DNA of 7,541 bases from Zetaproteobacteria bacterium (GCA_021545665.1 JAJRTX010000242.1:1-7541), one strand, 5' to 3'; positions 1 through 7,203 are shown, counted from the first letter of the stretch. Program-made: numbers and translations. The notes: generated by a model not told the origin, from the sequence alone.

Positions 1-164
1 ATCAAAGCATCGACTCCACCATCATCTACTGCTGATTTGTAACGGTAGAATGTATCGCGTGACAGGCCCATGATCTGACAAGCTTTTGATACGTTACCAA
101 GCTCTTCTGCTAAATTTAACAGGCCAATTTTGTGGCTTATAATTTTCTGTGTAGTTTCCAACAT
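1..164 (-). CDS. IS481-family transposase, N-terminal 54 codons (runs off the window)
   Basis: This is the amino end of a DDE transposase that would cut and join the ends of its own insertion sequence. The visible protein begins MLETTQKIISHKIGLLNLAE, followed by a helix-turn-helix: GNVSKACQIMGLSRDTFYRY at about residues 24-43 has the spacing and the SRDTFYRY recognition helix seen at the N-terminus of many IS481-family transposases. The catalytic DDE core is not in the window. The ATG at 164 is supported by an AAGGAG Shine-Dalgarno at 174-179, nine bases upstream. The reading frame is open to the window edge. The family assignment is from recalled similarity of this N-terminus and I am fairly confident of it. 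Whether the full gene is intact cannot be seen. Confidence 0.88.
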   Translation of the reverse strand, partial: MLETTQKIISHKIGLLNLAEELGNVSKACQIMGLSRDTFYRYKSAVDDGGVDAL

Positions 165-219
165 GAGGGTTATCTCCTTTTGATGTGTTTTCGCACTTCC
201 ATCAAAGCGGATAACCCTC
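165..219 (-). promoter_or_regulatory. Hairpin in the transposase leader enclosing its ribosome-binding site
   Basis: Two nested complementary blocks flank the transposase Shine-Dalgarno. The outer arms are GAGGGTTATC (165-174) and GATAACCCTC (210-219), a perfect 10-bp match. The inner arms are TTTGATG (179-185) and CATCAAA (200-206), 7 bp. A small internal loop separates the two stems, and most of the AAGGAG motif sits in it. In the mRNA the outer stem would end directly before the AUG. The pairing is seen directly in the sequence. Translational repression, especially of transcripts reading in from outside the element, is inferred by analogy with IS10 and IS50. Confidence 0.6.
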
Positions 220-233
220 AACTTTTCAAGTAA

Positions 234-261
234 GGTGTCAGATCAAGTCGGAACTAATACA
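234..261. repeat. Probable terminal inverted repeat of the IS481-type element (one copy)
   Basis: Read inward on the minus strand from 261, the sequence begins TGTATTAGTTCCGACTTGAT. The 5'-TGT and its place about 100 bases upstream of the transposase start fit an IS terminus. Only one end is in the window, so the repeat's length and its match to the other end are not verified. Confidence 0.5.
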
Positions 262-282
262 CTTCTCCAAACTCTATGAAAG

Positions 283-333
283 TTAGCTCTTGGCAAACGC
301 AAGCTCCCATTCCAGTGCCTGACATTTTCCATT
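283..333 (-). pseudogene. Possible remnant of a second chemoreceptor 3' end
   Basis: Downstream of the chemoreceptor stop codon, on the same strand, a short open stretch between two stops encodes NGKCQALEWELAFAKS and then TAA (283-285). Its last residues, ELAFAKS-stop, resemble the end of the adjacent receptor, ALAFAN-stop. The DNA also resembles it, with CTTGCGTTTGCCAA against CTTGCTTTCGCGAA. It could be the tail of a tandem receptor gene or a short duplication, cut off before the IS481 insertion at 261. Sixteen codons are few and a chance match is possible. No start codon or ribosome-binding site belongs to it. Confidence 0.22.
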
Positions 334-364
334 TCACATTTGAAACGAAAAATGACTGAATACA

Positions 365-2431
365 TTAGTTCGCGAAAGCAAGAGCAGGATCTTGACCATC
401 CATTTGTAGTTCGCTCGAAAACTCTGACTGTTTCATATCACTTCTTGCAATATAAGGCTTTTCATTCACCTTGAACTGATCGACTAGACCCTGTAATTCT
501 AAAGCCATCTGGGCAAGCTGATTGGCTGCATCCTGTGTATCAGAAGTACTCTTTGACGTACTTTCAGCGGCTTCGGCAACTCCACTGATATTCTGCGAAA
601 TGCTGCTGCTGCCATCAGAAACCTCGGCAACGCTCTGGCTGATCTCATTTGTCGAAGCAGCCTGCTCCTCAACGGCGCTGGCAGTAACTCCCTGAATATC
701 ATTGATCCTGATAATAATCTCCTCAATTTTTGAAATCGCTTCAACTGCGTTTGCTGTACTATTTTGAATTGCATTAATTTTTTCTGTAATACCTTCAGTT
801 GCTTGTGTGGTTGCCTGAGCCAGTGTTTTAACTTCGTCAGCAACAACTGCAAAGCCCTTGCCTGCATCACCTGCCCGGGCTGCTTCGATTGTGGCATTCA
901 ACGCCAGCAGTTTGGTCTGTGCCGCAATGGAAGTAATCGTTTCAATAACTTCTCCGATTTCACCACTGCTCACATTAAGTTCATTCATTGTTCCAGAAGC
1001 ATTTCTGGCCAACTCTGCTGCACTGCTAGCCACACTGGAAGCTTCACTGGCATTTTTCGAAATTTCTCTGATACTAGCCGACATTTCCTCAGTGCCGGCA
1101 GATACAGTCTGAACACGCTCACCGATCTGGCTGGCCAGTTCTGCCACGGTGGCAGCCTGTACTGTTGTTTCTTCTGCGTTAGCAACCATGGTTTGACTGA
1201 TGGAACCAAGTTGGGTTGAGGATGCACTTAAACCTTGAGAGTTTTTACCAATTGCAAGAATGGCAGTTGCCATTTTTTCCACCATCGCGTTCAACGCAAC
1301 CGCAAGACGACCAACCTCATCCTTACTGCTCACCTCGACATTCCGGGTAAGATCACCATTGGCAACTGCTTCAAGAGCCTCTACCGCGTGCGAAAGAGGT
1401 ACCGAAATCCCTCTGGCAATATAAACAGCCAGAAATGAAATGATGGCAGCTGCAATCAACATGATAATTAGAGTCATATTACGCAGGGTATCACTCACAG
1501 CAGAAGCTTCAGCTACATCTTGCCTGACCAGGGCTCCCCATCCATTCCCCTCAAACCCCAAAGCTCCTTTAGATGCCGCATAACCATTAATCTGTTCTAC
1601 CTGCCGGCGTTTATGTTCTTCGACGATAAAACCACTTTTCCCGGATAAAGCTTCCTTTGCTGAAGCCAACCCAATTTTAATCAAATTGACAGAAGCGAGG
1701 ATTGCTTTTGGATCATAATCGTCTATCAGTAACCCCGATTTGTTCAAAATCTGAATCTCAATTGTAGTAAGCCCTTCTTCAGCTAAAAGCTTACGTTCCT
1801 TCGTGACCATATCACCAATTAAGCGATCTCTTGAAGCAAAATTGCACCATACTCTGACCAATTCTCCAAATTCATTGTAAATGGGAGCCGCAAATATCAT
1901 TGATAGCCCGCGTGTACCATAAACATCAGCGACCATCCTGTTTTGTTGGACATCACTATAATAAGTTTCACCCTGCTTGATTCGCCCATCTGCAATCTTT
2001 TCGAACCATTCCTCGCCCTTGACTTTTTTCCCAACCAGAGAGCTTGTATTGATAGACCTTCCATCAAATGACTTGGTATTGGTGGCTACAATATTTCCCT
2101 CTAAATCGGCAACTATCATAAGGTCATAGATACCATAAGCAGCCATAAAAAAATCAGCTGCTTCTGAAACTTCGTGACTGGTTCCCATGGCTTTAGGGTT
2201 AAAAGCAAATGCCTGTACATCTCCATAGCGCTCGTAAAGGTTGCGATCTAACTTGTCTAATAAGTCCGCTGCAACAGTGGATAACATCCCACCTGATGAA
2301 TGTATCAGGGCATCTTTGCTTTTATCAAAAGAAAGAAAACCAACCACTGCCATGGGAATTAGGCCCAGGGCAAGAAATGAAATCAGCAATTTTGTTTTGA
2401 CGCTCTTGAACTGAATATTTATTTTGGACAT
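365..2431 (-). CDS. Methyl-accepting chemotaxis protein with periplasmic dCACHE sensor
   Basis: This 688-residue inner-membrane chemoreceptor would pass ligand binding to CheA/CheW. It has TM1 at about 12-34, a periplasmic dCACHE-like sensor at about 36-317 (YDLMIVADLEGNIVATN at 102-118; GWGALVRQDVAEA near its end), TM2 at about 319-339, HAMP at about 337-390, then a long coiled coil. The conserved signalling tip is at about 502-534 (IAAQTKLLALNATIEAARAG, then GKGFAVVADEV). The tip has Lys where QTN is usual. The C-terminus ends DPALAFAN and lacks an NWETF-type CheR/CheB-docking pentapeptide. The start is the ATG at 2431, with AAGGAG at 2441-2446 nine bases upstream. An in-frame ATG 18 codons earlier (2485) has no such site and would overlap the promoter region. 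No che genes are adjacent, so it must serve a pathway encoded elsewhere. Its ligand is unknown. Confidence 0.95.
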   Translation of the reverse strand: MSKINIQFKSVKTKLLISFLALGLIPMAVVGFLSFDKSKDALIHSSGGMLSTVAADLLDKLDRNLYERYGDVQAFAFNPKAMGTSHEVSEAADFFMAAYGIYDLMIVADLEGNIVATNTKSFDGRSINTSSLVGKKVKGEEWFEKIADGRIKQGETYYSDVQQNRMVADVYGTRGLSMIFAAPIYNEFGELVRVWCNFASRDRLIGDMVTKERKLLAEEGLTTIEIQILNKSGLLIDDYDPKAILASVNLIKIGLASAKEALSGKSGFIVEEHKRRQVEQINGYAASKGALGFEGNGWGALVRQDVAEASAVSDTLRNMTLIIMLIAAAIISFLAVYIARGISVPLSHAVEALEAVANGDLTRNVEVSSKDEVGRLAVALNAMVEKMATAILAIGKNSQGLSASSTQLGSISQTMVANAEETTVQAATVAELASQIGERVQTVSAGTEEMSASIREISKNASEASSVASSAAELARNASGTMNELNVSSGEIGEVIETITSIAAQTKLLALNATIEAARAGDAGKGFAVVADEVKTLAQATTQATEGITEKINAIQNSTANAVEAISKIEEIIIRINDIQGVTASAVEEQAASTNEISQSVAEVSDGSSSISQNISGVAEAAESTSKSTSDTQDAANQLAQMALELQGLVDQFKVNEKPYIARSDMKQSEFSSELQMDGQDPALAFAN

Positions 2432-2440
2432 AATAATGTT

Positions 2441-2446
2441 CTCCTT
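2441..2446 (-). promoter_or_regulatory. Shine-Dalgarno that fixes the chemoreceptor start
   Basis: AAGGAG on the minus strand lies nine bases before the ATG at 2431. It favours the 688-residue protein over a form with 18 extra residues starting at 2485. Confidence 0.85.
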
Positions 2447-2488
2447 TGGGCTATTTATTAAACACATTGCGCTGTAAATCCCCACGAC

Positions 2489-2502
2489 TTGATCCGGATC
2501 AA
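2489..2502. promoter_or_regulatory. FNR/ANR-type operator in front of the chemoreceptor gene
   Basis: TTGATCCGGATCAA is a perfect 14-bp palindrome and matches the FNR/ANR consensus TTGAT-N4-ATCAA at all ten specified positions. It sits in the 109-bp gap between the kinase and chemoreceptor genes, 58 bases upstream of the chemoreceptor ATG. Its role depends on the promoter used. A downstream -10-like TTTAAT (2457-2462) would put the box centre near -45.5. A weak TGTGTT (2461-2466) would give the classic activating position of -41.5. An AATAAT (2502-2507) would place the box over the start region, implying repression. The related regulators DNR, NNR and FixK recognise similar sites, so the exact protein is not determined. 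Confidence 0.7.
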
Positions 2503-2540
2503 TTATTCCTATCGGTTATAATGACCAAAACTTTATATAT

Positions 2541-5500
2541 TTAAGTGCTGGATAATTTATTATTCAAGATCTGCTTCACCAACTGTGATAATTCAGGGAT
2601 TTGAATTGGTTTTGATATAATGACGGTGTTTTCCATTTCGTCCGATTGCAATTGTACTTTGCCCTGATCATAACCGGTGATGAAAATAGTTGGCATTGTT
2701 GCATTGATGTTGCGAATTTGCCGGAACATATCCATGCCTCCCATCTTCGGCATTACCACATCGGTGATAATGGCAGTAATATCATGTTGGTGTTGTTGGA
2801 AACAAATAAGTCCTTCAGCGCCATTGGGGGCCGTGATGACCTTATAACCCAGATCTTCGAGTACTCCCTGTATGGAATGAAGGATGACAGGCTCATCATC
2901 GACAAGCAGTAGCGTTTCATGCCCTGAACTGGGTATAACCGCTTGATTGCTGCCGGTTGTAGTTTCTATTTCAGTCGTTTCAACAATTGGCAGGTAAACC
3001 CGGAATGTCGTACCGCAGCCAAGTTGACTATTCACTTCAATTGCGCCGCCGTGTGAGGCGATGCTGCCGAAAGCGGAGGAAAGTCCCAGCCCTGTTCCCT
3101 TACCTACCTCTTTGGTGGTGTAGAACGGTTCAAAAATCCTTTCCACTGTTTCGTTGTCCATGCCGTGACCGGAATCTGCGATTTGCAGGCAAACATATTC
3201 ACCATCTGCAAGTTCAGAGTGTCTATAAAAGAATACGACATCCGGCCTGTAAACATCCAGACTAACCGAGATGCTCTTTTCTGCACAATCTGCCACAGCA
3301 TCACGGGCGTTATTCATCATATTCATCAGCACCTGTTGAATCTGATTACCATCGCAAAACACCCTAACCTCCGTTGCTGTGATATTCAGGGAGAGGTTGA
3401 TGTCTTCTGCGATACCAAGTTTTGCGGTCTTGAACCCATCTTGAATTAACAGAGCCAGCGGGATTTCTTTTTTGTCATGCAAAAAGTCTTTGTGAGAAAA
3501 GGTCAGCAACTGTTTAACCATATCAGCAGCTTGAATTGAGATCGATTCAATGGATTTAAGATGGGTTCGTACATTTTCCGGTTGCGTACGGATATTTCTT
3601 TGTGCCAAATAGGCTTTGCCGAGGATGGCAGCCAACAAATTATTGAAGTTGTGCGCTAAACCACCAACCAGCTCACCGATAGCCTCCATCTTCTGGGCAT
3701 GACGAAGCTGAAGTTCCATTTCCCGATGTTTGCTTGAATCGCGCACCATGCCGATAAACATCCGCTCATTTTCAATGAGCATGGTATTGATGGAAAGCTC
3801 CATGGGGAATTCTTCACCATTTTTTCTGAGGCCATGCACTTCTGTAATTCTGCCGAGCACCCGTCCTTCATCTTCTTCACAATAGTGCTGCAGTCCGGAC
3901 AAATGGCGCTCACGGTATGTGTCCGGCATCAGCATAGTTATGTTCTGACCAATCACTTCATCAGCCATATAACCGAAAATATGCTCCGATGCCGGGTTGA
4001 ATGATTTGACTATACCTTTACAATTAATGGTGATAATTCCATCAAAAGCATGGTCAACTACCGCACTCATATGTGAGCTGACGCGCATCAATTCCTCGGC
4101 AATGGTATTGAATGATCCGACGACATCGCCAAGTTCATCAGTGGCAGGAAGTATGGTCAGCGTATTCACATCACCCCTGCGCATGTTCTCAGCAGTTCTG
4201 TCCAGTGCCTGAATAGTATTCATGACTGATCTATAGAAGGAGGCAAAGAAAAATAACAGCAACAACAACAGCGACAAGGCTATTAACTTGAGATCACATT
4301 GAGTTATGATGCGATCATTAATGCGTTTATGTAGTTGCTGCTCAATATATGCATACAAAATGTCAGACAGTCTATAACCCTGATTCATGACGGATGATGC
4401 CTGTTTGAAGTAGATTTCCTGCTTGACGATGTGCCCGGTGGAGAGGAGAGAAGCCCTATTTACAATGAACTGTTGCTCTGTCATAGTAATAAATTTGTGA
4501 ATCTCATCCACCATAGCATTATTCAAATGTGCCAGATGTATCGTGCTTCCAGTCTCTGAAGTCTTCCTGAGCAATCGCTGTATCTCTTCCGAATACTGAT
4601 TGGTTCTGCTGATCATGGCAGCAAACATCAACTGCTCATCTCTGGCAATGTTTTTGTGGTTGATCAACCCTGCGCCTTGCCCACGCAGCTGCCCAATCTG
4701 TTCCAGCAATGCTGGTATCACATTCACCTGTGCTGCCAGCAGGTTATGCAAGATGGGGCTCTCATCGAAAGTGAGGCCGCTCTCATCTGCTACATTGCGC
4801 AAATGTATGGTGATCAGTGTAATGATCTCTGTGTGCAGATGCCACTGCAGCACTTGATCTGCATGATCCTCTTTAATGGAGGCCCAGTGAACGTTAATTT
4901 TCGACCATGAAGACGGAATGGAAATCTTCACGATATGCAATTGATCCATGCGAGAGTTTGCGCTTAAAAGCTTGTCAATTTGCTTGGTTTTTTGTGTTAT
5001 CGCCTGACTGAACAAACCGGGATTGGCGAAATGCGCATTGACCATGCCACGATGTTCAGGAATGGCTCTGAGCAGGTCCGCATTCAGCCTGATGTGTGCG
5101 ATGCCGGCAATTTTCAGACGGGCATTGGCAACATCGTGTTCTGCCAGTTTGATTTCGTTCCACATCAATATACCGACCGGTATGATTAAAATAGTGCTGA
5201 TAAGTCCAAACTTTTGTGGATATTTGAGCTTGTACATTAACTGGATCCCGGAGTGCAACAGCAGATTTATACCACTTTTGTTATAGCGTTGTTGAAATAT
5301 ACTTATCAGAGCGATTGCCAGTAGCAGGAATGAGATAGCTGTAAAAAGGGAGATGGAAGCAAGATGCGTATAAACATCAAGCATAACCTGCGTTATCAGC
5401 ACATTTATACTGATGCCTGCAAGAGCAATGATTCCAACCAATATAATCAACACATGGATAATGGAGCTGAACTGGTTCGGTCTGCTGTGATGCATTGACA

Positions 5501-5897
5501 GCAAAGAGAGCGCCATGCCAACAAATAGAAACCCGGTCGCAGTTAATGGTGACATTCGCCCAGGATACGGACTGGTCAAGCTGTAGCCATGTGAATCAAA
5601 CAGTAAATTATCGATGCCGAAATTCAAACCGAGAAGATCCTGTAGAAGACTCAAAAGGGCAAACAGGCCGACAAATAATCCTGTGCCAAATCGAATCGAA
5701 AAAAATGTTGGCGTGCCTTTATCCAGTATGCTGCAGACCAGTGCTACCAACATAAAGCATAAGGCAGTATTGAAAGCCATGTTGGCGATGCCCGGCAAAT
5801 ATGTAGCAAGCATGGCGTGATCCGTCCACCAACCGAGCAGGGCGACACCACTGATTAGGGCAACACTTATAGCGGCCATGTATATTACTTTAGTCAT
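2541..5897 (-). CDS. Hybrid sensor histidine kinase (6-TM module, periplasmic domain, HAMP, PAS, HisKA, HATPase, REC)
   Basis: This 1118-residue inner-membrane kinase would autophosphorylate on His and relay to its own Asp. About six TM helices fill residues 8-200 (GRMSPLTATGFL at 113-124). TM7 (about 229-247) and TM8 (about 536-556) bracket a largely helical periplasmic region of about 285 residues. Next come HAMP (about 550-610) and a FixL-like PAS (about 608-722). The kinase core shows His749 in GLAHNFNN, an N-box MNNARDA (861-867), DSGHGMD (908-914), FEPFYTTKE and GKGTGLGLS (932-940). The receiver has acidic D1000/D1001, phospho-acceptor D1046, T1074 and K1096. All catalytic residues are present. 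The ATG at 5897 has no visible Shine-Dalgarno, and Met7 is an alternative. The gene lies 79 bp after the porin stop and 109 bp before the chemoreceptor. No separate response regulator or phosphotransfer protein is present, so the final output is unknown. Confidence 0.95.
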   Translation of the reverse strand: MTKVIYMAAISVALISGVALLGWWTDHAMLATYLPGIANMAFNTALCFMLVALVCSILDKGTPTFFSIRFGTGLFVGLFALLSLLQDLLGLNFGIDNLLFDSHGYSLTSPYPGRMSPLTATGFLFVGMALSLLSMHHSRPNQFSSIIHVLIILVGIIALAGISINVLITQVMLDVYTHLASISLFTAISFLLLAIALISIFQQRYNKSGINLLLHSGIQLMYKLKYPQKFGLISTILIIPVGILMWNEIKLAEHDVANARLKIAGIAHIRLNADLLRAIPEHRGMVNAHFANPGLFSQAITQKTKQIDKLLSANSRMDQLHIVKISIPSSWSKINVHWASIKEDHADQVLQWHLHTEIITLITIHLRNVADESGLTFDESPILHNLLAAQVNVIPALLEQIGQLRGQGAGLINHKNIARDEQLMFAAMISRTNQYSEEIQRLLRKTSETGSTIHLAHLNNAMVDEIHKFITMTEQQFIVNRASLLSTGHIVKQEIYFKQASSVMNQGYRLSDILYAYIEQQLHKRINDRIITQCDLKLIALSLLLLLLFFFASFYRSVMNTIQALDRTAENMRRGDVNTLTILPATDELGDVVGSFNTIAEELMRVSSHMSAVVDHAFDGIITINCKGIVKSFNPASEHIFGYMADEVIGQNITMLMPDTYRERHLSGLQHYCEEDEGRVLGRITEVHGLRKNGEEFPMELSINTMLIENERMFIGMVRDSSKHREMELQLRHAQKMEAIGELVGGLAHNFNNLLAAILGKAYLAQRNIRTQPENVRTHLKSIESISIQAADMVKQLLTFSHKDFLHDKKEIPLALLIQDGFKTAKLGIAEDINLSLNITATEVRVFCDGNQIQQVLMNMMNNARDAVADCAEKSISVSLDVYRPDVVFFYRHSELADGEYVCLQIADSGHGMDNETVERIFEPFYTTKEVGKGTGLGLSSAFGSIASHGGAIEVNSQLGCGTTFRVYLPIVETTEIETTTGSNQAVIPSSGHETLLLVDDEPVILHSIQGVLEDLGYKVITAPNGAEGLICFQQHQHDITAIITDVVMPKMGGMDMFRQIRNINATMPTIFITGYDQGKVQLQSDEMENTVIISKPIQIPELSQLVKQILNNKLSST

Positions 5898-5976
5898 ATA
5901 AACAATGAACAGTAGGATGTTCAGAAAGAACTACAGGAATATCAGATAACACTACTAATATTCAACTTATATCCAC
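5898..5976 (-). promoter_or_regulatory. Porin-kinase gap with a weak promoter candidate and a short inverted repeat
   Basis: This 79-bp gap shows no terminator hairpin with a T-run, so transcription from the porin could continue into the kinase. A weak sigma-70-like pair, TTGAAT (5960-5965) and GATATT (5938-5943) with a 16-bp spacer, could give the kinase its own start. A short inverted repeat, GAACA-N6-TGTTC (5907-5922), lies just upstream of the kinase ATG. It does not match the LexA CTG-N10-CAG spacing, and I cannot assign it to a regulator. Confidence 0.25.
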
Positions 5977-7203
5977 CTACAGCACCACTTCAAAGCGAAG
6001 TAAGCCGACCTTGATTGCTGAAGCTGCAGGATCACCACCCGGATTCTGAATCCATTGAAATGATGGCTGAATTGCCAGCCATGGCGTGATAGCCAGACGG
6101 TAGGTTAACTCATAAACAGTTTCATGACCTGTATGCGTATTTGCTCGGATATATGCGATGCCAAAATCATCTTCATCTCGTGTAGGGATGATTCCATGCA
6201 TATGCAAGCCAAAGTCAATATGGCTAATGATTTCATTTCTCGCACTTGGGACAGCACCCCACCGGACAAAGCCACCGATAGTCCCATGATCGTCCAGCTT
6301 AACTAATTCCTGATCTATAATGCCATAGTAACCGTAATCACTGCTAAATGTCTGTCCATTATAAGTCTTATCAGCTGTATGTTGCCAATAGCCAGCTTTA
6401 TAAGCCCCCCGATTACTGCTAATACCACTCTCTACAATATACATCTTTCCTTCACTGGATTTCAGTTTACGGGTTGTGGGATCACCGTCATATGCTGCGA
6501 CCTGAATATACCACCCATCTATTGGTTTAATGCGGGCACGCACTGCTAATCCGGCCTTGGAAAATATTGAAACAGGAATATTGCCGGAAATTTCCGCACC
6601 AATACCGGGAGTGGAGTTTAAGAAAAGGCTACTGTAATCAGAAACATAAAACTCCGAATTCAAATCATGAAAACCAAGCAAAAGTGAAAACACGCCATCA
6701 GAAAATTGCTGTTCGTACCATGCTTCATAGAAAAGAAATGTATTGGGGGCCTCAATATTACTGGCTGTTTGCAAGTCTCCGATGACATCTGCCGATGGGT
6801 CGCCACCATGATTGTATAATCCATAAACAAAGAATGTGCCACCCGACCACAAGCCAGCTTTTTCAGTATCTATGGTCAAAGTCAAATCAAGATTATCAAG
6901 ATAGACATTTTCTTTGCTGTTGCTCACCAAACCGGCATCAAAATTATATGCGAGTTCGCCTGTATAGACGGCTTCCAGGTTAATGCCGTTATCTTTCATT
7001 GATTCACGTAAACCGCTCCATGTGCCAGTAATACCTGGCCAAGTCATCATGCCTCCATCGTGCCCATGCAATTTCGCCTCTCTTGCAGACGAGGTTGGTG
7101 TGCCTAAAAAACCAGAACTTTCTGCCGACATTACGGTTGGAACTTGCAAAAGCATTGCTAAAACATAGACGAAAGAGACGTTCCTCAATATTTTCAATTT
7201 CAT
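5977..7203 (-). CDS. OprB-family carbohydrate-selective porin
   Basis: This outer-membrane beta-barrel protein of 408 residues is close to the usual OprB length. OprB porins let sugars and other small solutes cross the outer membrane. A Sec signal peptide (positive MKLKILRN start, hydrophobic core at about 10-24) is probably cut after VMSA at residue 27. Family features follow: WSGLRESMKDNGINLEAVYTGE (62-83, a match to the OprB N-terminal motif), YLDNLDLTLTIDTEK (101-115), the NIEAPNTFLFYEAWYEQ stretch (149-165), GFHDLNSEF (177-185), and a closing NPGGDPAASAIKVGLLRFEV. The last residue is Leu, where outer-membrane barrels usually end in Phe. The ATG at 7203 follows seven Gs that must serve as a poor Shine-Dalgarno. 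It is the first gene of the minus-strand block, and a promoter candidate lies at 7233-7261. The substrate cannot be read from the sequence. Confidence 0.92.
   Translation of the reverse strand: MKLKILRNVSFVYVLAMLLQVPTVMSAESSGFLGTPTSSAREAKLHGHDGGMMTWPGITGTWSGLRESMKDNGINLEAVYTGELAYNFDAGLVSNSKENVYLDNLDLTLTIDTEKAGLWSGGTFFVYGLYNHGGDPSADVIGDLQTASNIEAPNTFLFYEAWYEQQFSDGVFSLLLGFHDLNSEFYVSDYSSLFLNSTPGIGAEISGNIPVSIFSKAGLAVRARIKPIDGWYIQVAAYDGDPTTRKLKSSEGKMYIVESGISSNRGAYKAGYWQHTADKTYNGQTFSSDYGYYGIIDQELVKLDDHGTIGGFVRWGAVPSARNEIISHIDFGLHMHGIIPTRDEDDFGIAYIRANTHTGHETVYELTYRLAITPWLAIQPSFQWIQNPGGDPAASAIKVGLLRFEVVL

Larger units (their letters stand above)
1..261 (-). mobile_element. IS481-family insertion sequence, 5' (transposase-start) end only
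   Basis: This is the transposase-proximal end of an insertion sequence that continues past the left edge of the window. It holds the start of a transposase reading leftward (see the CDS at 1-164), an untranslated leader with a long hairpin (165-219), and an outer end that reads inward on the minus strand as TGTATTAGTTCC. The 5'-TGT start is typical of IS481-family ends. The outer boundary is placed at 261 from this TGT and from the change to sequence continuous with the chemoreceptor gene's 3' flank. The other terminal repeat and any target-site duplication lie outside the window, so the boundary is accurate only to a few bases. The family call rests on the transposase N-terminus. Confidence 0.8.

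Noticed and set aside
262..364. Rho-independent terminator after the chemoreceptor
   Set aside because: Only short weak stems such as TTTCA/TGAAA occur, with no GC-rich stem followed by a T-run.
764..1219. Open frame on the plus strand inside the chemoreceptor gene, and a similar one at 858-1112
   Set aside because: They lie antisense to the conserved signalling domain, have odd composition (Cys/Phe-rich), and show no ribosome-binding site; they are by-products of the receptor's codon pattern.
2429..2485. Longer chemoreceptor starting at the ATG at 2485
   Set aside because: No Shine-Dalgarno precedes it, the extra 18 residues are not like a receptor N-terminus, and it would run through the likely promoter region; the ATG at 2431 has AAGGAG at good spacing.
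2485..2494. Ten-base match between the FNR-box region and the IS481 end (CGACTTGATC)
   Set aside because: Ten bases are too few to mean a relic of the IS; the match does not extend and the box is explained by the palindrome.
5907..5922. GAACA-N6-TGTTC as an SOS (LexA) box
   Set aside because: The spacing fits neither CTG-N10-CAG nor GAAC-N4-GTTC, and the arms are only 5 bp.
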